Under the pieces are notes generated by a model that worked only from the letters and a program-made list of their open reading frames with translations, ran no database searches and had not been told where the DNA came from. A DNA stretch of 38,616 nt from an uncultured Prevotella sp. GTDB lineage: Bacteria; Bacteroidota; Bacteroidia; Bacteroidales; Bacteroidaceae. Position numbers and translations under genes: made by a program. The stretch lies in NCBI GenBank assembly GCA_937916405.1, contig CALFUF010000156.1, positions 1 to 38,616 on the forward strand, read 5' to 3'. Shown one piece after another: positions 23,279-31,916 of the stretch. The number at the start of each line of letters is the position of its first letter. The stretch's first letter is position 1.

Positions 23279-25222
23279 ATGATTCAGATTACTTTTCCCG
23301 ACGGATCTGTTCGCTCGTATGAGCAGGGCGTAACGGGACTTGAGATTGCCGAGAGCATTTCGCCTGCCTTGGCACGTGACGTGTTGTCATGCGGTGTGAA
23401 TGGCGAGACAGTAGAACTCAACAGACCTATTATGGAGGATGCGAAGATAGCACTCTATAAATGGGATGACGAGGAGGGTAAACACACATTCTGGCACACC
23501 AGTGCCCACTTGCTTGCCGAGGCATTGCAGGAACTCTATCCTGGTATTCAGTTCGGATTCGGTCCTGCCATCGAGAACGGTTTCTTCTATGATGTGCTGC
23601 TGAAAGACGGTGAGAGCATCAAGGAGAGTGATTTCCCGAAGATTGAGGAGAAAATGCGTGAACTTGCCTCTAAGAAAGAGCCTGTCGTACGCAAGGAGGT
23701 CGCCAAGGCTGACGCCCTGAAGGAGTTTGCTGCTGACGGTCAGACCTATAAGTGCGAGCATATCGAGCAGGACTTGGAGGACGGTAGTATCACAACCTAT
23801 ACGCAGGGTGCGTTCACGGACCTCTGCCGTGGTCCACACCTGATGAACACTGGTGCCATCAAGGCCATCAAACTGACGAATGTCGCCGGTGCTTTCTGGC
23901 GTGGTGATGCCAGCCGTGAGCAGATGCAGCGCCTGTATGGTATCTCGTTCCCCAAGAAGAAGATGCTCGACGAGTATCTCGTGATGCTGGAGGAGGCAAA
24001 GAAGCGTGACCACCGTAAGATTGGTAAGGAGATGGAACTGTTTATGTTCTCTGACAAGGTAGGCAAGGGTTTGCCTATCTGGTTGCCGAAGGGTACCGAT
24101 CTGCGTCTGCGTCTGCAAGACCATCTCCGTAAGGTGCAGAAGCGTTTCGGCTATCAGGAGGTCATCACCCCGCATATCGGTTCCAAGAACCTCTATATCA
24201 CCAGTGGACACTATGCCCACTATGGCAAGGACTCGTTCCAGCCCATCCATACCCCGGAGGAGGATGAGGAGTATATGCTGAAACCCATGAACTGTCCTCA
24301 CCACTGTGAGATATTCGCATGGAAGCCCCGCTCATACCGTGACCTGCCCCTGCGTGTCGCTGAGTTTGGTACCGTATACCGCTATGAGCAGAGCGGTGAG
24401 TTGCATGGACTGACCCGTGTGCGCTCGTTCACACAGGATGATGCCCACCTGTTCTGTCGTCCCGACCAGGTGAAGCAGGAGTTCCTGAACGTGATGGATA
24501 TCATTGGCATCGTGCTGACTGCCTTCGGTTTCAATTTCGAGGCACAGATATCTCTGCGTGACCCTAACGACCATGACAAATATGTAGGAACTGACGAGGA
24601 CTGGGCCCTTGCCGAGGCTGCCATCGTGGAGGCTTGTCGTGAGAAGGGGTTGCCCGCCAAGGTTGAGTATGGTGAGGCTGCTTTCTATGGTCCTAAACTC
24701 GACTTCATGATCAAGGACGCTATCGGTCGTCGCTGGCAGTTGGGTACTATCCAGGTAGACTATAACCTGCCAAAGCGCTTCCAGTTGGAGTATACCGACG
24801 AGGACAATCAGAAGAAGACACCTGTGATGATCCACCGTGCGCCCTTCGGCTCATTGGAGCGTTTCTGTGCCGTGCTGATTGAGCATACCAGTGGACACTT
24901 CCCCTTGTGGCTCACCCCAGAGCAGGTTGCCATCCTTCCTCTGTCTGAGAAGTATAACGACTATGCCAATGAGGTGGCGAAGAAGTTCGAGCAGGGTGGT
25001 GTTCGTCCGACGATCGACCTGCGCAATGAGAAACTGGGTCGTAAGATTCGTGACAACGAGTTGAAGCGTATTCCTTACATGGTGATTGTCGGTGAGAAGG
25101 AGCAGGCTGACGGTACAGTCGCTGTCCGTCCACAGGGCGGTGGCGAACAGAAAGTCATGACCATCCAGGAGTTCATCGACCACATCAATGCTGAGGTCGC
25201 TGAGATGACAAAAGACTTTTGA
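23279..25222 (+). CDS. thrS: Threonine--tRNA ligase
   Basis: Class II aminoacyl-tRNA synthetase, 647 residues, full length. Domains in order: N-terminal TGS domain (1-60), second additional/editing domain with HTSAHLLAEAL (about 73-83) and DLCRGPHLMNTG (about 182-193) supplying the zinc-type editing residues, catalytic domain with KPMNCPHHCEIF where Cys339 is the first active-site zinc ligand, and VMIHRAPFGSLERF; C-terminal anticodon-binding domain (about 545-640). Preceded by the toxin-antitoxin pair and its own promoter; followed by a heptamer repeat and a nucleotidyltransferase rather than infC. Confidence 0.98.
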   Translation: MIQITFPDGSVRSYEQGVTGLEIAESISPALARDVLSCGVNGETVELNRPIMEDAKIALYKWDDEEGKHTFWHTSAHLLAEALQELYPGIQFGFGPAIENGFFYDVLLKDGESIKESDFPKIEEKMRELASKKEPVVRKEVAKADALKEFAADGQTYKCEHIEQDLEDGSITTYTQGAFTDLCRGPHLMNTGAIKAIKLTNVAGAFWRGDASREQMQRLYGISFPKKKMLDEYLVMLEEAKKRDHRKIGKEMELFMFSDKVGKGLPIWLPKGTDLRLRLQDHLRKVQKRFGYQEVITPHIGSKNLYITSGHYAHYGKDSFQPIHTPEEDEEYMLKPMNCPHHCEIFAWKPRSYRDLPLRVAEFGTVYRYEQSGELHGLTRVRSFTQDDAHLFCRPDQVKQEFLNVMDIIGIVLTAFGFNFEAQISLRDPNDHDKYVGTDEDWALAEAAIVEACREKGLPAKVEYGEAAFYGPKLDFMIKDAIGRRWQLGTIQVDYNLPKRFQLEYTDEDNQKKTPVMIHRAPFGSLERFCAVLIEHTSGHFPLWLTPEQVAILPLSEKYNDYANEVAKKFEQGGVRPTIDLRNEKLGRKIRDNELKRIPYMVIVGEKEQADGTVAVRPQGGGEQKVMTIQEFIDHINAEVAEMTKDF

Positions 25223-25224
25223 TG

Positions 25225-25266
25225 ATTAAAGATTAAACATTAAAGATTAAACATTAAAGATTAAAT
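25225..25266 (+). repeat. AT-rich 7-bp tandem repeat, six units
   Basis: Six heptamers: ATTAAAG, ATTAAAC, ATTAAAG, ATTAAAC, ATTAAAG, ATTAAAT (equivalently three near-identical 14-mers). It occupies the entire gap between thrS and the nucleotidyltransferase gene. Confidence 0.85.
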
Positions 25267-25271
25267 AAGAT

Positions 25272-26213
25272 ATGAAACCAACATTATTTCTCCTTGCCGC
25301 AGGTATGGGAAGCCGCTATGGCGGTTTGAAGCAGTTGGATGGTCTGGGACCTAACGGTGAGACCATCATGGACTATTCTATCTATGATGCTATTCAGGCA
25401 GGTTTTGGTAAGATAGTATGGGTCATCCGTAAGGATTTCGAGGAGCAGTTCCGCACCCAAATTCTCTCAAAGTACGAGGATAAGATTCCTTGTGAGTTAT
25501 GCTTCCAAGGCATTGACGCACTGCCCGAGGGCTTTAAGGTGCCAGAGGGACGTGTGAAGCCATGGGGTACCAACCATGCCGTACTGATGGGTAAGGGTGT
25601 CATCAAGGAACCGTTCTGTGTCATCAACTGTGACGATTTCTACAACCGTGATGCCTTTATGGTCATCGGCAAGTTCCTGAGCAGTCTGCCAGAGGGTGCC
25701 AAGAACCAGTATGCGATGGTCGGTTTCCGTGTCGGTAACACCTTGAGCGAGAACGGTACCGTGGCTCGTGGTATCTGTTCGAAGAACGAGCAAGGACACC
25801 TGACAACAGTGGTGGAGCGTACGGAGATCGTACGTTGTGCGGAGGACGGTTCACAGGCAGGTGCCGCAGACCAGCTCATCCGCTATAAGGATGAGAATGG
25901 CAAGTGGGTCGTTGTGGATGACAATACCCCTGTCTCTATGAATATGTGGGGCTTTACCCCTGACTATTTCGAGCATTCTGAGGCTTTCTTCAAGGAGTTC
26001 TTGAGTGATCCGAAGAATATGGAGAACCTGAAAGCGGAGTTCTTTATCCCGCTGATGGTCAACAAACTCATCAACGAGAAGACGGCAACCGTTGAGGTGC
26101 TGGACACGACTTCTAAATGGTTTGGTGTGACTTACGCCGCTGATCGTGAGGATACTGTCAAGCGTATCCAGAAACTGGTGGATGAGGGTGTCTATCCCAA
26201 CAAACTGTTCTGA
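25272..26213 (+). CDS. Nucleotidyltransferase (NTP_transferase family)
   Basis: Sugar-phosphate nucleotidyltransferase-like protein, 313 residues. Seen: N-terminal nucleotide-binding LLAAGMGSRYGGLKQ (7-21) with the GxGxR-like signature, GPNGETIMDYSIYDAI, FCVINCDDFYNRDAF with the acidic metal-binding pair, and MNMWGFTPDYF. The overall text is typical of a Bacteroidales family annotated simply as nucleotidyltransferase. Sugar and nucleotide specificity are unknown; its neighbour glmM suggests cell-surface sugar metabolism, but this is inference. The stop overlaps the DHH gene start by one base (TGATG). No promoter box seen; the gap before it is filled by the heptamer repeat. Confidence 0.85.
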   Translation: MKPTLFLLAAGMGSRYGGLKQLDGLGPNGETIMDYSIYDAIQAGFGKIVWVIRKDFEEQFRTQILSKYEDKIPCELCFQGIDALPEGFKVPEGRVKPWGTNHAVLMGKGVIKEPFCVINCDDFYNRDAFMVIGKFLSSLPEGAKNQYAMVGFRVGNTLSENGTVARGICSKNEQGHLTTVVERTEIVRCAEDGSQAGAADQLIRYKDENGKWVVVDDNTPVSMNMWGFTPDYFEHSEAFFKEFLSDPKNMENLKAEFFIPLMVNKLINEKTATVEVLDTTSKWFGVTYAADREDTVKRIQKLVDEGVYPNKLF

Positions 26214-27247
26214 TGCTGAAAGAGATTATGACAGAAGGGGAGTGTAGTGAACTGCACTCCCTTATCGATAGCGCAGAGTCTATTGTGTTGTGTTGCCATG
26301 TGAATGCGGATGGCGATGCCTTAGGTTCTATGCTGGGTTGGGCGGAAGTGCTGAAGATGATGGGAAAGGACCCCCTCATCGTTGCCCCCGACCAGTATCC
26401 CGACTATCTGAAATGGTTGCCGAACTCTGAGAAGATTGTACGCTATGACAAGCGGAAAGATTTTGTTGACACCGTCCTGAAGATAGCCGACCTCGTGTTC
26501 TGTCTTGACTTCAACACCCTGTCACGAACAGAGGCGATGGCAGATGCGATAGCGCAGTCGCCTGCGAAGAAAATCCTGATAGACCATCACTTGGATCCGG
26601 ACGTGGATGCTGTATTGACCTTCTCTCATCCAGACCTGTCGTCAACATGTGAACTGGTGTTCCGTATCGTATGGCAGATGGGGCTCTTTGAGCAGTTAGG
26701 AAAGCATTTCGCGATTCCCATCTATTGTGGTATGATGACGGACACGGGAGGTTTTACCTATAATTCCACAGAACCAGAGATATTCTTCATTATCAGTCAG
26801 TTATTGACTAAGCGTATTGATAAGGATAAGATATATCGTAATGTCTATCATAACTATAGTGAGCATCGGATGCGACTGGTAGGCTACGTGCTTTGTCATA
26901 AGTTAGTGGTGGATAGCCAGCGTCATGCCGCCTTCTATACGCTTACCCGTGATGACCTGAAGCGTTTCCATTTCATTAAGGGTGACGCAGAGGGCTTGGT
27001 GAATATGCCTTTGCAGATCAAGGGGCTGAAACTGAGCATCTCGTTGCGTGAGGATACTGAGCGGGATAAGATGATATGGGTCAGTCTGCGTTCTGTTGAC
27101 GATTTCCCATGTAACAAGGTGGCAGAACAGTTCTTCAATGGCGGAGGTCATCTGAATGCCTCTGGCGGTAAGTTGCATTGTACGATGGAGGAGGCCATCG
27201 AGATTGTCAAACGTGCCCTTATCCATTTTGAAGACACGTTAAAGTAG
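26213..27247 (+). CDS. DHH-family phosphoesterase (NrnA-like)
   Basis: 344-residue DHH/DHHA1 phosphoesterase resembling NrnA-type enzymes, which degrade nanoRNAs and/or dephosphorylate pAp. Seen: HVNADGDALGS (29-39) as DHH motif I, CLDFN near 97-101, the DHH triad (124-126) in LIDHHLDPD, GMMTDTGGF (173-181), and the C-terminal DHHA1 motif FFNGGGHLNASGG. Bifunctional NrnA versus a c-di-AMP phosphodiesterase cannot be separated from sequence; no membrane or GGDEF-like domain as in GdpP, so the NrnA type is favoured. Cytosolic. Overlaps the nucleotidyltransferase stop by one base. Confidence 0.9.
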   Translation: MLKEIMTEGECSELHSLIDSAESIVLCCHVNADGDALGSMLGWAEVLKMMGKDPLIVAPDQYPDYLKWLPNSEKIVRYDKRKDFVDTVLKIADLVFCLDFNTLSRTEAMADAIAQSPAKKILIDHHLDPDVDAVLTFSHPDLSSTCELVFRIVWQMGLFEQLGKHFAIPIYCGMMTDTGGFTYNSTEPEIFFIISQLLTKRIDKDKIYRNVYHNYSEHRMRLVGYVLCHKLVVDSQRHAAFYTLTRDDLKRFHFIKGDAEGLVNMPLQIKGLKLSISLREDTERDKMIWVSLRSVDDFPCNKVAEQFFNGGGHLNASGGKLHCTMEEAIEIVKRALIHFEDTLK

Positions 27248-27279
27248 CCTAATATTGCGGATAATTGCTATTTTATTTG

Positions 27280-27288
27280 TAAATTTGC
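27280..27288 (+). promoter_or_regulatory. -7 box for DUF4827-glmM
   Basis: Reads TAAATTTGC, matching TAnnTTTG, 29 bases before the DUF4827 ATG. A weak TTG (27255-27257) may be the -33 element. Confidence 0.6.
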
Positions 27289-27316
27289 ACCCGATAAACA
27301 AAAAGAAAAGAACGAT

Positions 27317-27973
27317 ATGAGAAGAATATACAATCTGTTGCTGCTCCTTAGTGCTATCCTGTTGCTCACCAGTTGTAACAATGGTGAGACCTATTCTGAC
27401 TTGAAGGATGCTGAGCGGGATGCGATAAACCGTTATATATCCACCAATAATATTAAGGTTATCAGTCAGTCAAAGTTTACCTCACAAGGTGAGACGACCG
27501 ATTTGACGAAGAACGAGTTCGTCTATCATGATAAGAGTGGTGTTTATATGCAGATCGTTCGCAAGGGAGGCGGTTCCATGATCAAGGATGGTGAGTCTTT
27601 AGAAGTGCTTTGCCGTTTCTCAGAGTATAATATCAAGCAGGATGCCTTGTTGTGTAGGAATGACGCTCCTTTCTACAGAGTAAGCAACAATCAGTTGACG
27701 GACTATTCCGGTCTTCCTGATAAGATGACAGTGGAACGGTCAGGCAGCACGTTCACCGCTTCATTTGTCTCTGGTATTTTAGCAAATGTACATGCTTCTT
27801 CATCTGTGCCAGCCGGTTGGTTGGTACCCCTGCAATATGTCAACTTAGGACGTTGGACTGATGGTGACGTGGCAAAGGTGCGTCTAATCGTTCCTCACTC
27901 TCAGGGTACCGCTGACGCATCAGCAAGTGTCTATCCCTGCTATTACGAGATTACTTACGAAAGAGATAATTAA
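27317..27973 (+). CDS. DUF4827 lipoprotein
   Basis: 218-residue predicted lipoprotein. Signal MRRIYNLLLLLSAILLLTSCN with lipobox LTSC. The mature part has DLKDAERDAINRYISTNNIKVIS and a C-terminal YYEITYERD segment, in agreement with the Bacteroidales family DUF4827. The fold may be FKBP/PPIase-like (CRFSEY and AGWLVPLQYVNLG are reminiscent), which I state only as a suggestion. Upstream of glmM with an 11-base gap, so probably cotranscribed; this pairing is one I recall from other Bacteroidales. Envelope role, exact function unknown. Confidence 0.8.
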   Translation: MRRIYNLLLLLSAILLLTSCNNGETYSDLKDAERDAINRYISTNNIKVISQSKFTSQGETTDLTKNEFVYHDKSGVYMQIVRKGGGSMIKDGESLEVLCRFSEYNIKQDALLCRNDAPFYRVSNNQLTDYSGLPDKMTVERSGSTFTASFVSGILANVHASSSVPAGWLVPLQYVNLGRWTDGDVAKVRLIVPHSQGTADASASVYPCYYEITYERDN

Positions 27974-27984
27974 ACCCCAAAACC

Positions 27985-29376
27985 ATGACACTTATTAAAT
28001 CAATTTCTGGTATCCGTGGAACTATAGGCGGTTCTACGGGCGATACATTGAATCCTTTGGATATCGTGAAATTCACCACAGCCTATGCGCAGTTCATCCG
28101 CCGTAATCGCAAAGGCTCTTCCGACAAGATCGTGGTGGGACGTGATGCCCGTATCTCTGGTGATATGGTGCGTAATGTGGTCTGTGGCACGCTGATGGGA
28201 GTTGGTTATGACGTGATAGATATTGGCTATGCCACCACACCGACAACCGAACTTGCTGTCACGATGTCGGGAGCAGATGGAGGTATCATCATCACAGCCT
28301 CGCATAACCCTCGTCAGTGGAATGCCTTGAAGTTGCTGAATCAGGAGGGTGAGTTCCTGTCAGCCGCCGATGGTGCCATCGTGCTTGCCATTGCGGAACG
28401 TGAGAAATTCGAATACGCAGATGTGGACCATCTGGGTCATTATATCCAAGATAACTCTTTCGATGACCGTCATATAGAGAACGTCCTCCAGTTAAGACTG
28501 GTTGACGTGGAGGCTGTCAAGAAAGCGCAGTTCAAGGTATGTGTGGATACCATCAATAGTGTAGGTGGTATCATCCTGCCGAAATTGTTAGATAAGTTAG
28601 GGGTGGAATACACCATCCTGAATGGGGAGCCAACAGGTGATTTCGCCCATAACCCTGAGCCTCTGGAGAAGAACTTACAGGGTATCATGGACGAGATGAA
28701 GACGGGTAAGTATGACTTGGGTATCGTCGTGGATCCCGATGTCGACCGTCTTGCCTTCATCTGTGAGGACGGTAAGATGTTTGGTGAGGAGTATACGCTG
28801 GTGAGTGTCGCAGACTATATACTCTCCAAGACTTCTGGCAATACCGTCTCGAATCTCTCTTCAACCCGTGCCCTCCGTGATGTCACGAAGAAGCATGGTG
28901 GTGTCTATACTGCCGCCGCTGTGGGTGAGGTCAATGTCACTACGAAGATGAAAGAGGTGAATGCCGTCATCGGTGGTGAGGGAAATGGTGGTGTCATCTA
29001 TCCTGAGAGTCACTATGGACGTGACGCACTGGTAGGTATCGCCCTCTTCCTGACCTCTCTTGCCGAGAAGGGTTGCAAGGTCAGTGAGTTACGTGCCACC
29101 TTCCCAGACTATCAGATTGCCAAGAACCGTATTGACCTGACACCGGAGACAGACGTGGATGCCATTCTGGTAAAGGTAAAGGAGATGTTTGCCGCTGATT
29201 CGACGGCACAGGTGAATGATATCGACGGCGTGAAGATTGATTTCCCCGACAAGTGGGTGCATCTGCGCAAGTCGAATACGGAGCCGATTATCCGTGTGTA
29301 TAGCGAGGCAGCCACGATGGAGGAGGCTGACGCTATCGGCAAGAAACTGATGCAAGTGGTTTACGACATGCAATAA
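27985..29376 (+). CDS. glmM: Phosphoglucosamine mutase GlmM
   Basis: Converts glucosamine-6-phosphate to glucosamine-1-phosphate for UDP-GlcNAc, peptidoglycan and LPS synthesis. 463 residues. Seen: alpha-D-phosphohexomutase motifs: phosphoserine loop ITASHNPRQWNALK with Ser106, metal-binding DPDVDRLAF with Asp250, Asp252 and Asp254, sugar-binding GEGNGG (331-336), and the C-terminal phosphate-binding loop RKSNTEPIIRVYSEA. Some homologues are phosphomannomutase/phosphoglucomutase; GlmM is favoured by overall Bacteroidales similarity. Ends before the bidirectional terminator at 29382. Confidence 0.87.
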   Translation: MTLIKSISGIRGTIGGSTGDTLNPLDIVKFTTAYAQFIRRNRKGSSDKIVVGRDARISGDMVRNVVCGTLMGVGYDVIDIGYATTPTTELAVTMSGADGGIIITASHNPRQWNALKLLNQEGEFLSAADGAIVLAIAEREKFEYADVDHLGHYIQDNSFDDRHIENVLQLRLVDVEAVKKAQFKVCVDTINSVGGIILPKLLDKLGVEYTILNGEPTGDFAHNPEPLEKNLQGIMDEMKTGKYDLGIVVDPDVDRLAFICEDGKMFGEEYTLVSVADYILSKTSGNTVSNLSSTRALRDVTKKHGGVYTAAAVGEVNVTTKMKEVNAVIGGEGNGGVIYPESHYGRDALVGIALFLTSLAEKGCKVSELRATFPDYQIAKNRIDLTPETDVDAILVKVKEMFAADSTAQVNDIDGVKIDFPDKWVHLRKSNTEPIIRVYSEAATMEEADAIGKKLMQVVYDMQ

Positions 29377-29381
29377 AACAG

Positions 29382-29409
29382 AAAATGCTTCCCTTTGTGG
29401 AAGCATTTT
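29382..29409. terminator. Bidirectional intrinsic terminator glmM/trmB
   Basis: Stem AAAATGCTTCC (29382-29392) and GGAAGCATTTT (29399-29409), 11 bp perfect, 6-base loop, with T-rich sequence on the plus side and A-rich on the minus side. It serves glmM on plus and trmB on minus; its end touches the trmB stop codon. Confidence 0.9.
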
Positions 29410-30180
29410 TTATTTACTCGTCTCTAATGAACTGCGCTTGTCACGACGATAGGAGCGATAGTCATCAAGAGGAATCTCAATATCTGGTTCTGCCAACTCT
29501 CCTTCATGAGGCAGGTGGAATTTCATATAGCGGATATTCAGTCCTCTGTCCATCCACATCTGCTCGTAATAGGTTTGGATGGAGGCGACCTCTGAGAATT
29601 CTGAGGATTCGGAGTTCTCAGAATATAAATCATCAGTGCGGAGAACCAGTGGCAGGCTGTTCTTCTCCACCATATAGGTGGTATAGGTGAAAAGGAAATT
29701 GGAGTCAGTCTTGAGATGGATAAGACCGTTGTCAATCAGGAAACGGCGATAGCGGTTCATGAAGAAAGTGGAGGTCAGTCGCTTGCGCGGGTTCTTCATC
29801 TGCGGGTCGCTGAACGTGAGCCATATCTCCTCTACTTCGTCAGGGGCAAAGAAACGATCGATGATCTCGATGTTGGTACGGAGGAAAGCGACATTCTTGA
29901 GACCTTCGTTAGTAGCCTGGGTAGCACCTGTCCACATACGGGCTCCCTTGATATCCACCCCGATGAAGTTCATGTTAGGGTATAGTTTGGCAAGTCCTAC
30001 CGTATATTCTCCCTTGCCACAACCCAGTTCCAGCACGATAGGATGATCGTTATGGAAATACTCCTCATGCCAGTGTCCTTGCATCTCAAATGGAACGTGT
30101 TCCACTACCGAATAGGGGTACTGGAACACGTTCTCGTATGTCTCCATATCGGCGAATTTCGCCAATTTTCCTTTACTCAT
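29410..30180 (-). CDS. trmB: tRNA (guanine(46)-N7)-methyltransferase TrmB
   Basis: SAM-dependent Rossmann methyltransferase making m7G46 in the variable loop of tRNA. 256 residues. Seen: SAM motif I VLELGCGKGEYT (49-60), motif II IGVDIKGARMW (73-83), and the TrmB signature IWLTFSDPQMKNPRKRLTS (119-137), a variant of the usual FPDPWPKKRHxKRR text that I recall as common in Bacteroidetes. Its start overlaps the DUF975 gene by 4 bases (ATGA). Last gene before the terminator at 29382. Cytosolic. Confidence 0.95.
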   Translation of the reverse strand: MSKGKLAKFADMETYENVFQYPYSVVEHVPFEMQGHWHEEYFHNDHPIVLELGCGKGEYTVGLAKLYPNMNFIGVDIKGARMWTGATQATNEGLKNVAFLRTNIEIIDRFFAPDEVEEIWLTFSDPQMKNPRKRLTSTFFMNRYRRFLIDNGLIHLKTDSNFLFTYTTYMVEKNSLPLVLRTDDLYSENSESSEFSEVASIQTYYEQMWMDRGLNIRYMKFHLPHEGELAEPDIEIPLDDYRSYRRDKRSSLETSK

Positions 30181-30785
30181 GCTTTCTCAGCCTTTAAATC
30201 CTCATAGTAATGAGAGAGGGTTGAGTACATGTAAGGAAGCAGGAAGATGAAGCCAAAGCCTAAGGTGAGGCAACACAGGATAGCCCAGCCGATGAAACTC
30301 AGCATCAGCCAGAACAGTTCCATCTTGTGTCCCTGCATCATCTGCGCACTCTTCTTCATAGCGTCAGCGGCACTGATCTCCTTGTCATCCTTCAGGATAT
30401 ATTCTGTCTGTGAGAACATCATGGCGAGGATGATACCGGGAACAATCAGCAGGATACAGCCGATGACCACACAGAGGGTTACTAAAAAGCCTGCGAGGAA
30501 GATACGGATGAAGTCCTTGTAACCGTCAAACAAGCGCTCGTAGGAAATGTCCTCGTTACGGATAAGATTCAGGAAGTAAACGGTGATACCCCATTCCAAA
30601 GGCAGACAGAGGAGATACCAGAATCCTGAGATACCATAACCTGTCGCTACGTCAAAGAACATGGTGGCTCCCTGACCTACACAACCAGAAATCAACAGAT
30701 AGATAATGGCAGCAATAATGCCATTCGTCCACTTACCCTCTAAAGAGGCAAGGGCACGATTCTTGTAACCTTGATTATTTTCCAT
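30177..30785 (-). CDS. DUF975 family integral membrane protein
   Basis: 202 residues, about five membrane segments with polar loops: NGIIAAIIYLLISGCVG, GFWYLLCLPLEWGITVYFL, IFLAGFLVTLCVVIGCILLIVPGIIL, MELFWLMLSFIGWAIL and LGFGFIFLLPYMYS. The text VPGIILAMMFSQTEYILKDD is the recognisable DUF975 block. Function unknown; perhaps a membrane scaffold. Sits 33 bases after ilvE and overlaps trmB by 4 bases, so it is translationally coupled with trmB. Confidence 0.85.
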   Translation of the reverse strand: MENNQGYKNRALASLEGKWTNGIIAAIIYLLISGCVGQGATMFFDVATGYGISGFWYLLCLPLEWGITVYFLNLIRNEDISYERLFDGYKDFIRIFLAGFLVTLCVVIGCILLIVPGIILAMMFSQTEYILKDDKEISAADAMKKSAQMMQGHKMELFWLMLSFIGWAILCCLTLGFGFIFLLPYMYSTLSHYYEDLKAEKA

Positions 30786-30818
30786 AATGCTTGTAATTAT
30801 AAGTTCAGATATTGTGTT

Positions 30819-31835
30819 TTACTCAATCACTACAGTCGTCCAACCATGCTTGTCCTCAATCTCTCCATACTGGATGCCACGCAGGGTGTCGAAAAGTTTC
30901 TTGGAGATAGGACCAGATTTCTCACCAAAGTCATAACGCTTACCCGTCTCTAAGTCATCGATATAGGAGATAGGACTGATGACGGCAGCCGTGCCACAGG
31001 CACCAGCCTCCTCGAAGGTCTCCAACTCCTCCTCTGGGATGGGACGACGCTCAACCTTCAGACCTAAGTCCTCAGCGACCTGCATCAGACTCTTATTAGT
31101 GATAGAGGGCAGGATAGAGGTGGACTTTGGAGTGACGTAGGTGTTGTTCTTGATACCGAAGAAATTGGCGGCACCACACTCGTCGATATATTTCTTCTCC
31201 TTGGCATCGAGATAGAACTCGCAGGCATAGCCTTTCTCATGGGCGAGGTTGTTGGCAAAGAGGGAAGCGGCATAATTGCCACCTACCTTGTATTTACCAG
31301 TGCCAAGAGGAGCCGAGCGGTCGTACTCACGAATGATGACATATGGATTGCTGGAGAAACCACCTTTGAAATACGGACCTACAGGAGTCACAAAGATCAG
31401 GAAGCAGTACTCCTTGGCAGGATGTACCCCCACCTGTGCACTTGTTCCAATCAGCAAAGGACGTATATAGAGCGTGGCACCACTCTCATAGGTGGGAATC
31501 CACTCCTGGTTGAGGCGTACCACCTTCTTCACCATCTCCTCAAAGAGTTCTGTGGGAAGTTCGGGCATCAGAATGCCACGACAGGTACTCTGCAGACGCT
31601 CGGCATTGTCCTTCACACGGAAGATACGTACCTTACCGTCCTTGCAGCGATAAGCCTTCAGTCCCTCGAAAGCCTCCTGTCCGTAGTGCAGACAGGTTGC
31701 TGCCATGTGCAGGTTCAGGTACTCGTCGGAGCATACTTCTATTTCTCCCCACTTGCCGTCACGATAGTAACAGCGTACGTTGTAGTCGGTTCTCATATAA
31801 CCGAACGACAGGTTTCCCCAGTCTAAGTCTTTCAT
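30819..31835 (-). CDS. ilvE: Branched-chain amino acid aminotransferase
   Basis: PLP enzyme for the last step of Leu, Ile and Val synthesis (and the first of their breakdown). 338 residues of fold type IV. Seen: GYMRTDYNVRC at the start, EAFEGLKAYR (54-63), IRPLLIGTSAQVGV (124-137), catalytic Lys183 in GKYKVGGNYAAS, YIDECGAANFF (216-226), and the C-terminal AGACGTAAVISP. This is the class II BCAT pattern (as in BCATm and BCAT of Bacteroidetes) rather than the E. coli IlvE subtype. Promoter at 31873-31906. Followed by DUF975. Confidence 0.96.
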   Translation of the reverse strand: MKDLDWGNLSFGYMRTDYNVRCYYRDGKWGEIEVCSDEYLNLHMAATCLHYGQEAFEGLKAYRCKDGKVRIFRVKDNAERLQSTCRGILMPELPTELFEEMVKKVVRLNQEWIPTYESGATLYIRPLLIGTSAQVGVHPAKEYCFLIFVTPVGPYFKGGFSSNPYVIIREYDRSAPLGTGKYKVGGNYAASLFANNLAHEKGYACEFYLDAKEKKYIDECGAANFFGIKNNTYVTPKSTSILPSITNKSLMQVAEDLGLKVERRPIPEEELETFEEAGACGTAAVISPISYIDDLETGKRYDFGEKSGPISKKLFDTLRGIQYGEIEDKHGWTTVVIE

Positions 31836-31872
31836 ATTGTAATAATTTTAATCCTTTTTGTTTTAAATTGGT

Positions 31873-31906
31873 GCAAAAGTACACAATTTATGGCACACTT
31901 GCAAAA
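31873..31906 (-). promoter_or_regulatory. -33/-7 promoter for ilvE
   Basis: On the minus strand TTTTGC (31901-31906) lies 19 bases before TACTTTTGC (31873-31881), 37 bases before the ilvE ATG. A full Bacteroidetes-type promoter, in the 81-base gap after xseB. Confidence 0.7.
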
Positions 31907-31916
31907 GAAATGTGCA

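Noticed and set aside
23119..23322. Small frame between the toxin gene and thrS
   Set aside because: It overlaps the thrS promoter and start; composition is not protein-like and no homology is recognised.
23387..24835. Long open frames (305 and 167 residues) antisense to thrS
   Set aside because: They lie wholly inside thrS, carry no recognisable motif, and arise from its codon bias on the opposite strand; thrS motifs are complete.
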